Origin: Brevundimonas variabilis
GTDB taxonomy: Bacteria > Pseudomonadota > Alphaproteobacteria > Caulobacterales > Caulobacteraceae
Direction: 5' to 3'
DNA: 64,000 bases
Assembly (NCBI RefSeq): GCF_014199945.1
Contig: NZ_JACHOR010000002.1
Location: 62,001 to 126,000 of the forward strand
Made by a program: the position numbers and the translations under genes. Positions within the stretch are counted from its first letter, which is position 1; the number at the start of each line of letters is the position of its first letter. Below the pieces are notes generated by a model, which made no database searches, was not told the origin of the DNA, and saw only the letters and a program-made list of their open reading frames with translations. This document shows positions 24,972 through 35,907 of this stretch, one piece after another.

Positions 24972-26789
24972 ATGGCCATGCGCCAGACCTTCAACGAAAC
25001 CACCGATCCGTCCTTTGGAGCCCGGCATCTGCCGCTCGTGCGAACCCGGATGCGGGAGCAGGGCCTGGACGGATTGCTGGTCCCGCACGAGGACGAGCAT
25101 CAGAACGAATATCTGCCCGACGCCAACGACCGGCTGGCCTGGCTGACCGGTTTCACCGGTTCGGCAGGGGCCGCCGTTGTGCTGGCGGACCGGGCCGCGG
25201 TGTTTGCCGACGGGCGCTACACCGTTCAGGTCCGGGCCCAGGTGGACGCAGACCAGTTCGAGATCCGCTCTCTGGAAGGTGACGGCGTCGCCGAGTGGCT
25301 GGCGACGGCACCGTCGGGAGCGGTGATCGGCTATGATGCGCGGCTTCACAGCCCGCAGGCCCTGACGACGTTGAAAGCGGCGGCGGCGAAGGCCGGAGCC
25401 CAGCTGAAGCCCGTGACACCGAACCCTCTGGACCAGGCCTGGGGCGAGGCGCGTCCGGCCCAGCCCGCAGCGCCTGTGGTCCCGCACGAGGATCGTTACT
25501 CGGGCGAGAGCCATGCTTCAAAACGGGCCCGTATCGGGAAGGCATTGAGCGATGTCGGCGCCGAGGTTGCAGTCCTGACCGCACCATCCTCGATCGCATG
25601 GCTTTTCAACGTGCGGGGCGGGGACGTGATCCGTTCGCCGCTTCCTCTGGGCCAGGCAATCCTGAACGCTGACGGTACCGCCCGGCTGTTTCTTGACCCT
25701 GCCAAGGTGACTAATTCCTTGCCAGGCTGGCTGGGGGACGATGTTGCGCTCGATGCCCCCGAGGCGCTGGACGCCGCTCTGGACGGTTTGACAGGCCGGA
25801 AGGTGCTGATTGATCCGGCGCAGTCCTCGGCCTGGTATTTCGACCGGCTGGCAGCGGCTGGAGCGGATGTGGTGCGGGCTACGGATCCCTGCGCCCTGCC
25901 GCGGGCCACCAAGAACGCGACCGAGATCGAAGGCGCGCGTCAGGCCCATATCCGTGATGGCGCAGCGCTCGCGCGTTTCCTGCACTGGGTGGATACGGTC
26001 GCCCAGCACACCCTGCCCAGTGAGCGTGAGGTCGTCGAGGCTCTTGAGGGGTTCCGGGAGGCGACGGGGTGCCTGATGGACCTGTCGTTCGACACCATTG
26101 CCGGGGCCGGGCCGAACGGGGCCCTTCCTCATTACAAGCCCGTTGGCGACAAGATCCGCCGTATGGAAACCGGATCCCTGCTGCTGGTGGATGGCGGTGG
26201 CCAGTATCTGGACGGCACCACGGACGTGACGCGCACCATGGCGGTCGGTGAGCCTTCGGCCGATCAGCGGCGGATGTTCACCCTCGTGCTCAAGGGCCAT
26301 ATCGCCATGGCGACGGTGCGTTTCCCGGTCGGCACGACGGGTCACCAGATCGACGCCTTGGCCCGTCTGCCGATGTGGATGGCGGGTCTGGACTATGACC
26401 ATGGCACGGGTCACGGCGTCGGCAGCTATCTGGGCGTCCACGAAGGACCGCAAAGGATCGCCAAGCTGGTGAATACCCAGCCTCTGCTGACCGGCATGAT
26501 CCTGTCCAACGAGCCGGGCTACTACCGCGAGGGCCAATGGGGCATCCGGATCGAGACGCTGCAGGTCGTCACCGAGCCCAGGGCCATCGAGGGCGGCGAG
26601 CGGCCCATGCACGCGTTTGAGCAATTGACGTTTGCACCCCTGGATCGACGGTTGATCAATGTTGATCTGTTGACGCCTGACGAGCGCGCCTATGTCGATG
26701 CCTATCATGCAGAGACACTGGCCAAGGTCGGGCCGCAGCTGGATGGTGAAGTTCTGGAGTGGTTGACCGCGCAGTGCGCGCCGCTCTGA
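24972..26789 (+). CDS. pepP: Xaa-Pro aminopeptidase (M24B)
   Basis: A cytosolic metallo-aminopeptidase of 605 residues that removes N-terminal residues preceding proline. It is the long three-domain form: two creatinase-like N-terminal domains and a C-terminal pita-bread catalytic domain. The metal ligands are visible as Asp in LLLVDGGGQYLDGTTDVTRT (two Asp), His in GTGHGVGSYLGVHEG, and Glu in ILSNEPGYY and FEQLTF. ATG 24972 has an alternative two codons downstream. Confidence 0.93.
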   Translation: MAMRQTFNETTDPSFGARHLPLVRTRMREQGLDGLLVPHEDEHQNEYLPDANDRLAWLTGFTGSAGAAVVLADRAAVFADGRYTVQVRAQVDADQFEIRSLEGDGVAEWLATAPSGAVIGYDARLHSPQALTTLKAAAAKAGAQLKPVTPNPLDQAWGEARPAQPAAPVVPHEDRYSGESHASKRARIGKALSDVGAEVAVLTAPSSIAWLFNVRGGDVIRSPLPLGQAILNADGTARLFLDPAKVTNSLPGWLGDDVALDAPEALDAALDGLTGRKVLIDPAQSSAWYFDRLAAAGADVVRATDPCALPRATKNATEIEGARQAHIRDGAALARFLHWVDTVAQHTLPSEREVVEALEGFREATGCLMDLSFDTIAGAGPNGALPHYKPVGDKIRRMETGSLLLVDGGGQYLDGTTDVTRTMAVGEPSADQRRMFTLVLKGHIAMATVRFPVGTTGHQIDALARLPMWMAGLDYDHGTGHGVGSYLGVHEGPQRIAKLVNTQPLLTGMILSNEPGYYREGQWGIRIETLQVVTEPRAIEGGERPMHAFEQLTFAPLDRRLINVDLLTPDERAYVDAYHAETLAKVGPQLDGEVLEWLTAQCAPL

Positions 26790-26886
26790 TTGATCGGACA
26801 CAAACGGCGATGGTTTCGGCCTTGAGCATCTTGCGCATTGCGCTGCTGGGTCCGACCTCAGTGCGGCGACAGAAAAGGAGCGCGCC

Positions 26887-27876
<990 letters not shown>

Positions 27877-27910
27877 CCGACGTCGCGAGCGCAGGGCCGA
27901 ATTCGGCGCA

Positions 27911-30316
<2,406 letters not shown>

Positions 30317-30388
30317 TTACATGGCTGTAATCTGACTTCCGTTGATTTGCCTGTTACGGCTGATGATCCCGTCGTTGGAGACCGCCAG

Positions 30389-31339
30389 ATGATCGTTCGT
30401 GCCCTGCCGCTCGCGGTACTCCTGCTGACAACGGCCTGCGTGATGCCGGCGGTTGACGCCCCTCCGGTCTCGGCGACGGCTCCGGCGGCGGCCGATAGCC
30501 AGCTGATCACGGACCTCCGGACCCTGTCGGCGGACGACATGGAGGGGCGCGACACCGGGGCACCCGGGGGCGAGCGTGCGCGGGCCTATATCGTGGCGCG
30601 GCTGGAAGCCGTGGGCGTTGCCCCGTCCTCGATGGGACGCCTTCAGCCCTTCCAGACCCAGGGCCGGACCCGTGAGGGTGCCAGAACTTTCAACGGCACC
30701 AATATTCTGGGCGTGATCCCCGGTACGCGGGTCGGAGACCGCTACATCGTCATCAGCGCCCACTATGACCATGTCGGCGTGAACGACGGCCAGATTTACA
30801 ACGGCGCGGACGACAACGCGTCCGGCGTCGCGACCATGCTCGAGCTTGCGCGCCGTCTGAAGGCAGACGCTCCCGAGCACAGCGTGATCCTTGTGGCCTT
30901 CGATGGCGAGGAACGCGGTCTGATCGGCGCAAAGCATTTCGTAGAGGCCCCGCCCGTACCCCTGGCCTCCATAGCCCTGAACATGAATTTCGACATGACC
31001 GCCCGGGCCGAGACGGACGGCAAGCTCTGGGTCACCGGCACCTATCAGCACCCGACGTTCCGGCCATTGCTCGAGACCGTCCAGCCGCAGGGACCGGTCT
31101 CGCTGGCCTTCGGCAAGGACACGCCCCAGGACACCGGCGCGAACAACTGGGTCGAGGCGTCAGACCACGGGGCCTTCTATCGGGCCGGGGTACCGTTCCT
31201 GTATCTGGGCGTGGACTACCATCCCGACTACCACAAGCCGACGGACGACTTCGAGAAGGTGACGCCAGAAGTCTTCACGGCTTCCACAGAGCTCGCGATT
31301 GCCGCGTTCCGGACGCTGGACCGGTCGCTGGATCGCTAA
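30389..31339 (+). CDS. M28-family metallopeptidase, predicted lipoprotein
   Basis: A 316-residue zinc aminopeptidase of the M28 family. The N-terminus is a lipoprotein signal peptide (MIVRALPLAVLLLTTAC) with lipobox TTAC, so it should be anchored in the envelope. The zinc-binding and catalytic residues are visible in ISAHYDHVGV, NGADDNASGVATMLELAR, VAFDGEERGLIGAKHF, MNFDMTAR and ASDHGAFYRAGVPF. Start ATG 30389 begins the signal peptide. A membrane protein and a small lipoprotein gene follow in the same direction at 76- and 26-nt gaps. Confidence 0.9.
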   Translation: MIVRALPLAVLLLTTACVMPAVDAPPVSATAPAAADSQLITDLRTLSADDMEGRDTGAPGGERARAYIVARLEAVGVAPSSMGRLQPFQTQGRTREGARTFNGTNILGVIPGTRVGDRYIVISAHYDHVGVNDGQIYNGADDNASGVATMLELARRLKADAPEHSVILVAFDGEERGLIGAKHFVEAPPVPLASIALNMNFDMTARAETDGKLWVTGTYQHPTFRPLLETVQPQGPVSLAFGKDTPQDTGANNWVEASDHGAFYRAGVPFLYLGVDYHPDYHKPTDDFEKVTPEVFTASTELAIAAFRTLDRSLDR

Positions 31340-31415
31340 CGCGTTTCGACCGCAAAGATAGTCCTTGCACGCCCGGTCCCGGAGGGTCTTTCGTTGCGCT
31401 AAGAGGAAAACATCG

Positions 31416-32036
31416 ATGACAACGGCCACCTTCGATCTCCAGCGGGTCCAGAAGATCCGCAAATTGGCCATCGGGCTCTGTCTGGTGGCTGCCGTTGCCC
31501 TCGCCATGGTCACGGGTAGTCTGTGGGGGCATGGAGCCTTTCACCAAGCCCTCGAGGCGTTCGGTCTGGGGGCCATCGTCCTGGCCATTGTCGGACGCGC
31601 CTGGTGCTCGCTGTACATCGGCGGCCGCAAGAAGGCAGAGATAGTTTCAACTGGTCCCTATTCGATCAGCCGTAATCCCCTGTATGTGTTCAGCTATGCA
31701 GCGGCGTTCGGGGTCGGGGCACAAACGGGCAGTTTCGTGATTGCCGTGATCTTCGTGATGATCGCTGTTCTGGTGTTCCATTTCACGATTGCGAAGGAAG
31801 AGGCCTGGCTGACTGAAGCCTTTGGCCAGCCCTATCTGGACTACCTCGCCCGGACGCCGCGTTGCGGTCCTGACTTTTCGAAATGGCGCGACGAAAAAGA
31901 ACTCGTGGTCAGGCCGCAGTTTTTTCTGACGACCTTGCGCGACGGCATGGTCTTCCTTGCAGCCGTGCCGATTTTCGGAGGAATAGAGATGGCGCACGCG
32001 TCAGGCTGGTTGCCGGTGCTTGCGGTCCTGCCCTGA
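31416..32036 (+). CDS. Isoprenylcysteine carboxyl methyltransferase-like membrane protein
   Basis: A 206-residue polytopic membrane protein related to isoprenylcysteine carboxylmethyltransferase/phospholipid methyltransferase families. Characteristic parts are TGPYSISRNPLYVFSYAA, whose RNPLY motif binds SAM in the family, and the C-terminal EEAWLTEAFGQPYLDYLART. Four or five hydrophobic segments are present. ATG 31416 has an AGAGGA ribosome binding site. Bacterial members methylate various small molecules or lipids; the substrate here is unknown. Confidence 0.85.
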   Translation: MTTATFDLQRVQKIRKLAIGLCLVAAVALAMVTGSLWGHGAFHQALEAFGLGAIVLAIVGRAWCSLYIGGRKKAEIVSTGPYSISRNPLYVFSYAAAFGVGAQTGSFVIAVIFVMIAVLVFHFTIAKEEAWLTEAFGQPYLDYLARTPRCGPDFSKWRDEKELVVRPQFFLTTLRDGMVFLAAVPIFGGIEMAHASGWLPVLAVLP

Positions 32037-32062
32037 GCCCGAACGCAGGACATGGAGCGCGT

Positions 32063-32629
32063 TTGATCGCGATCGCGATCACCCTTGCCATGGTCGGATG
32101 CGAGGACGCGCGCGCTCCGGATAAGCCGCCAGCGGCGGCTGGCTCGGCGTCGACTTCGGGTCCGAGGGCTTCAGATGCCTTTATGAGTTCGGCGCAAGAC
32201 GACCTGTCTGGCTATTACCTGCCAGCATCCGACATCGTGATTGGCTCCTACAGGCTTGACCACATCTTCCTTGGCCAGCCTTTCGAGTTCGAAACCTGGG
32301 AAGAGGGCGAGACAAGCCAGACATTTGCGCCGGTCATGCTGCAGTTCGACGATGTTTCCAGTCCGATGGTGGCGACGGAACTCGGTGAGGCACACAGCGT
32401 GACGGCGCGGGTGCTGCCAACCGCCTATGTCGTCACGGACAGCACGGTCCGATTCACAGGAAGAAGCGAGAAACTCGGCGCGGTCAGCCTCAACGCAAGG
32501 CTGGATCCGGACGCGCTCGCGACCGCGCGCCGCAACCTCGGCGACGACGGCGCAGTTCTGAGCGGGACCCTGATTGCCGGTGGGCGGACATTCGATAATG
32601 TCCGGTTCCGCTGGTACGGCGGCGACTGA
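32063..32629 (+). CDS. Hypothetical lipoprotein, probable TTG start
   Basis: I do not recognise this 188-residue protein. A TTG at 32063, preceded by GGAG at 5-nt spacing, starts a short lipoprotein signal (MIAIAITLAMVGCEDA) with a lipobox-like MVGC. A linker rich in Ala, Pro and Ser follows, then a compact domain of about 130 residues with many beta-strand-like segments (YYLPASDIVIGSYRLDHIFL, FEFETWEEGE, GGRTFDNVRFRWYGGD). It lies 26 nt downstream of the methyltransferase-like gene and is probably co-transcribed with it. A longer frame back to 31883 overlaps that gene and is not protein-like. Confidence 0.65.
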   Translation: MIAIAITLAMVGCEDARAPDKPPAAAGSASTSGPRASDAFMSSAQDDLSGYYLPASDIVIGSYRLDHIFLGQPFEFETWEEGETSQTFAPVMLQFDDVSSPMVATELGEAHSVTARVLPTAYVVTDSTVRFTGRSEKLGAVSLNARLDPDALATARRNLGDDGAVLSGTLIAGGRTFDNVRFRWYGGD

Positions 32630-32636
32630 CCCAAAG

Positions 32637-32668
32637 AAAAAGGGAGGCGGCCCTGCGGCGCACCTCCC
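32637..32668 (-). terminator. Rho-independent terminator of the cyclophilin gene
   Basis: On the minus strand GGGAGG (32668-32663) pairs with CCTCCC (32647-32642), the loop can form a further GC-rich stem, and five T residues follow. It lies 28 nt after the cyclophilin stop and directly after the convergent lipoprotein gene. Confidence 0.65.
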
Positions 32669-32695
32669 CCTGGATCTTTCAGTCGGGCGTCGTGA

Positions 32696-33145
32696 TCAGT
32701 TCACGGTTGCCTTGACGATCTTGCCCGGGTTCCGGGGCGGCTCACCCTTCGGCAGGGCGTCCACATGGTCCATGCCCTCGATCACTTCGCCCCAGACCGT
32801 GTACTGGCCGTCGAGGAAGCCGGCGTCATCGAGGCAGATGAAGAACTGGCTGTTGGCCGTGTCCGGCTGGTTCGTGCGGGCCATCGAGCAGACGCCGCGT
32901 GCATGATGCTCTTTGGTGAACTCGGCCTTCAGATTCGGCTTCTTGGAGCCGGAAGTGCCGGTGCCGGTCGGGTCGCCGCCCTGGGCCATGAAGCCGGCGA
33001 TGACGCGGTGGAACACGACGCCGTCGTAGAAGCCTTCCGACGCCAGTTCCGTGATGCGGGCCACGTGGTTGGGCGCCAGGTCGGGACGCAGCTTGATGAC
33101 AACGTCACCGGTGTCGAGGGTCAGGGTCAGGGTCTGGTCGGCCAT
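32696..33145 (-). CDS. ppiB: Peptidyl-prolyl cis-trans isomerase, cyclophilin type
   Basis: A 149-residue cytoplasmic cyclophilin that catalyses proline isomerisation. Family motifs FHRVIAGFMAQGGDPTGTG, HARGVCSMAR and NSQFFICLDD are all present, including the catalytic Arg and Phe. No signal peptide is visible. ATG 33145 has a GGAG 8 nt upstream and is preferred over the in-frame ATG at 33154. It is divergent from rlmE. Confidence 0.93.
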   Translation of the reverse strand: MADQTLTLTLDTGDVVIKLRPDLAPNHVARITELASEGFYDGVVFHRVIAGFMAQGGDPTGTGTSGSKKPNLKAEFTKEHHARGVCSMARTNQPDTANSQFFICLDDAGFLDGQYTVWGEVIEGMDHVDALPKGEPPRNPGKIVKATVN

Positions 33146-33216
33146 GGGTGGCACTCCGTTTTTCGATAATGGCGGGGGTCATAGCCGTTGAGGGCCACGG
33201 GCGCTATGTGGGAAGC

Positions 33217-33951
33217 ATGAGTGAAGACGAAAAGCCTCCCGAGTCCGTTCCCGCCCAACCCGCTCGCCGCAAGATGGTCCGCCAGCCCACCGGCGGCACG
33301 GCTGCAGGTCGCGGGATGGGCACCCAGATGAAGACCGCCGACAAGAAGTCGATGTCGAGCGTGCAGTGGATCAAGCGCCAACTGGCTGACCCCTGGTCCG
33401 AAAAGGCACGCGCCGAGGGCTGGCGCAGTCGCGCAGCCTTCAAATTCAGTGAGATCGACGACCGGTTTCATCTGGTGAAGAAGGGATCGCGGGTCATCGA
33501 TCTGGGTGCGGCACCGGGCGGATGGGTTCAGGTCTGCGTGAACAGGGGCGCGGCGGCCGTGGTCGGTGTGGACCTGCTCATGATCGAGCCGATCCCGGGA
33601 TCTGTCCTGATCCAGGCGGATTTCACCGAGCCGGGCGTCGATCAGCAGCTGATCGGCGAACTGGGCGGGGCGCCGGACCTCGTGCTGTCGGACATGGCCC
33701 ACAACACGGTCGGCCATCGCCAGACCGATCACCTGAAAATCATTGCGCTGATCGAGATCGCGGCCGAATTTGCCATTCGCACGCTCAAGCCCGGCGGCCA
33801 TTTCGTGACCAAGAATTTCCAGGGCGGCGACGCGGGCGAGGTTCTCGCCAACCTCCGGGCGGCCTTCGAAGAGGTGAAGTATGTGAAGCCTGCCGCCAGC
33901 CGGAAGGGCTCGTCCGAGGTCTATCTTGTCGCTATGCGGAAAAAGGGCTGA
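33217..33951 (+). CDS. rlmE: 23S rRNA 2'-O-methyltransferase RlmE (FtsJ/RrmJ)
   Basis: RlmE methylates U2552 in the A-loop of 23S rRNA, a late step of large-subunit assembly. The 244-residue protein has the SAM motif VIDLGAAPGGWVQV and the catalytic K-D-K-E set, visible as SRAAFK near the start of the fold, LVLSDMAHN, FVTKNFQGG and SSEVYLVA. A basic N-terminal extension of about 55 residues (ARRKMVRQPTGGTAAGRG) precedes the catalytic domain. Its last 20 nt overlap the end of the convergent sigma-factor gene. Confidence 0.94.
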   Translation: MSEDEKPPESVPAQPARRKMVRQPTGGTAAGRGMGTQMKTADKKSMSSVQWIKRQLADPWSEKARAEGWRSRAAFKFSEIDDRFHLVKKGSRVIDLGAAPGGWVQVCVNRGAAAVVGVDLLMIEPIPGSVLIQADFTEPGVDQQLIGELGGAPDLVLSDMAHNTVGHRQTDHLKIIALIEIAAEFAIRTLKPGGHFVTKNFQGGDAGEVLANLRAAFEEVKYVKPAASRKGSSEVYLVAMRKKG

Positions 33952-35179
33952 GCCTCGACCGACTGGTGTCACGACAGGCGGCAAGATACCGCTGCTCAGC
34001 CGCGGACGGGCCAAGCGCCAGCGCCGCTTCGAACTCATGCAGGGCTTCGGCATCATGGCCGATCCTGACCAGCATATCGCCCCGTGCGGCATGCCAGGGC
34101 AACCATCCGGGTATGGGCGTGAGGTCCAGGGCGGCCAGGCCCGACTCTGGCCCCTCGACTTCAGCAAGGGCGACCGCGCGATTGGTACGTATGACGGGAT
34201 CGTCGCGCAGCCCCAGCAGGGCATTGTAGATCCCCAGGATCGCAGCCCAGGGCGTGACACCGGTTTTGCGCCGGCCGGCATGGGCTCCGTGGATGGCTGC
34301 CTGCAGGGCGCGGGGACCCGGGCGGGTGCGGGACGCCTGGCTCAGTGCAGCGGACCTGGCCAGATAGAGGTCAGCTTCGGCGATCAGGCCTGTGTCCCAA
34401 AGGGTCGTGTCCTGAAGTGTCAGGGGAATCATCGTTCCGTCGACGGCCAGCCGAGCCGGGCGACGTGCCTCGGTGAAGCGCACCGTGGCGGCCAGCGCCT
34501 GGACCTCGGCATCCTCGGAAACCAGACGGGCCAGCAAGGCGGTCAGGCCAAGCACCTCGACAGCAAGGTCGGCGTTCGGGCCCAGGCCGGCAGCGTCTGC
34601 ATGGGCCTGGGCATAGGCGATCTCGAGGGTCGACAGGACCGCATCCATCCGTTCGGGCCAGTGGTCTGGTCCGGGAACCTCGAAGGGCACGCCGGCCTCG
34701 GCAATCTTGCGTTTTGCGCGCACCAGTCGCTGCGCCAGGGTCGGCTCCGGTGTCAGGAAGGCGGCCGCGATCTGTGGTGTGGTCAGACCGCAGACGGTCC
34801 GAAGGGTCAGGGCCACGCGGGCCTCGGCATTCATCGCCGGGTGGCAGCAGACGAAGATCAAGCGCAGCCGCTCGTCGGGAATTGGATCGTCCAGCGCCAT
34901 GGCCTGGTCCTCGGGCGTCGGGGGCGGTGCAGGGACGTCGGGCCGGTAGCCAGCCGCCGTGATGCGTCGCCTCAGCCGGTCAAGCGCCCACCGCCGCCCG
35001 ACTGCATAGAGCCAGGCTGCAGGGTCGACGGGCGGGGCGGAGCCCCAGCGTTCGATCGCCCGCGCGCAAGCCTCGGCAAACGCCTCTTCGGCCAGGTCCA
35101 GATCACGGAAGGAGGCGGCGAGCGCGGCGATGACACGCCCGCCCGCCTCCCGGAACGTGCGATCGAGCAGAGCCCTCAC
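33932..35179 (-). CDS. ECF sigma factor with C-terminal TPR-like domain (ECF42 type)
   Basis: A 415-residue extracytoplasmic-function sigma factor. The sigma2 region is near residues 5-75 (LDLAEEAFAEACARAIERW, WLYAVGRRWALDRLRR), and sigma4 near residues 115-170 (LTLRTVCGLTTPQIAAAFL). A long C-terminal extension with TPR-like helices follows (IYNALLGLRDDPVIRTNRAV, MLVRIGHDAEALHEFEAALA). This architecture with an adjacent YCII/DGPF gene defines the ECF42 group as I know it; no anti-sigma gene is expected. The GTG start at 35179 overlaps the YCII stop by 4 nt (GTGA), which coupled the choice of start. Confidence 0.88.
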   Translation of the reverse strand: MRALLDRTFREAGGRVIAALAASFRDLDLAEEAFAEACARAIERWGSAPPVDPAAWLYAVGRRWALDRLRRRITAAGYRPDVPAPPPTPEDQAMALDDPIPDERLRLIFVCCHPAMNAEARVALTLRTVCGLTTPQIAAAFLTPEPTLAQRLVRAKRKIAEAGVPFEVPGPDHWPERMDAVLSTLEIAYAQAHADAAGLGPNADLAVEVLGLTALLARLVSEDAEVQALAATVRFTEARRPARLAVDGTMIPLTLQDTTLWDTGLIAEADLYLARSAALSQASRTRPGPRALQAAIHGAHAGRRKTGVTPWAAILGIYNALLGLRDDPVIRTNRAVALAEVEGPESGLAALDLTPIPGWLPWHAARGDMLVRIGHDAEALHEFEAALALGPSAAEQRYLAACRDTSRSRLSPFSA

Positions 35180-35541
35180 GCGTCCTCGGGCATGCCCAGG
35201 GTGGGGCGGATCTCGATCGAGCCCGTCCCGGCGATCGGCAGCTTCTTCGCCCATGCAATGGCAGCGTCCAGGTCGGGCACGTCGATGACATAAAGGCCAC
35301 CCAGCTGTTCGCGGGTCTCGGCGAAGGGACCGTCGTGGACGGTGCGACTCTCCGGGGTCACTTTGACGGTAGTGGCTGTGCGGGCGGACTTGAGTCCCGC
35401 GCCGCTGCGCATTGCACCGGCCTGGGCCAGTTCGCCGCCGAAGGCGGTGTGGGCGGTCAGGATGGCGTGCCAGGCCTCATCGGCCTCGCCCGCCGGATAG
35501 GCTTCGGCCTCGGGTTCATAAATCAGAAGCGCGTACTGCAT
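35176..35541 (-). CDS. YCII/DGPF-domain protein paired with the ECF sigma factor
   Basis: A 121-residue dimeric alpha/beta-barrel protein of the YCII-related family. It carries the name-giving DGPF motif in VHDGPFAETREQLGG, plus YALLIYE at the N-terminus. Genes of this family are the usual partners of ECF42 sigma factors and are thought to be among their targets or modulators. The downstream sigma gene starts within its stop codon. ATG 35541 gives the conserved MQYALLIY start. Confidence 0.9.
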   Translation of the reverse strand: MQYALLIYEPEAEAYPAGEADEAWHAILTAHTAFGGELAQAGAMRSGAGLKSARTATTVKVTPESRTVHDGPFAETREQLGGLYVIDVPDLDAAIAWAKKLPIAGTGSIEIRPTLGMPEDA

Positions 35542-35639
35542 GGGGTGGTCTCCATATGTCGCTGATCGGACCATCCGATCATGCGGGACAAACTGGAGAC
35601 GCGCGAGGGGGACAGGATTCGACAGCCACCCAGATTACT

Positions 35640-35894
35640 TTAGCGAACCAAGCCTGATTTTTTCTCCAGTCCATAGAGGGCATCGGCCATGTCCTCTGCC
35701 TTCTTGGCGACCAGCGCCTGGGCGTCATAGAGGCCGCGATTGTAGAACATCGACCCAATATCCTTGCCGATGAAGTCAATCAGTGCCTCGGCAGGCAAGA
35801 CACCGATCTCGTGGTCCAGCTCATCGAGGAACCAGCCCTGGATATGCGCGACAAGAACGGCGCGTTCTTCCTTCGAGAATTCAATCTTCGACAT
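35640..35894 (-). CDS. DUF2164 family protein
   Basis: A small 84-residue protein of the DUF2164 family as far as I can recall it. The pattern FSKEERAVLVAHIQGWFLDE followed by PAEALIDFIGKDIGSMFYNRG and DAQALV fits that family. The function is unknown. It starts at ATG 35894, 13 nt after the stop of the ABC-F gene, and is probably co-transcribed with it. Confidence 0.78.
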   Translation of the reverse strand: MSKIEFSKEERAVLVAHIQGWFLDELDHEIGVLPAEALIDFIGKDIGSMFYNRGLYDAQALVAKKAEDMADALYGLEKKSGLVR

Positions 35895-35907
35895 CGTCAC
35901 TCCCAAA

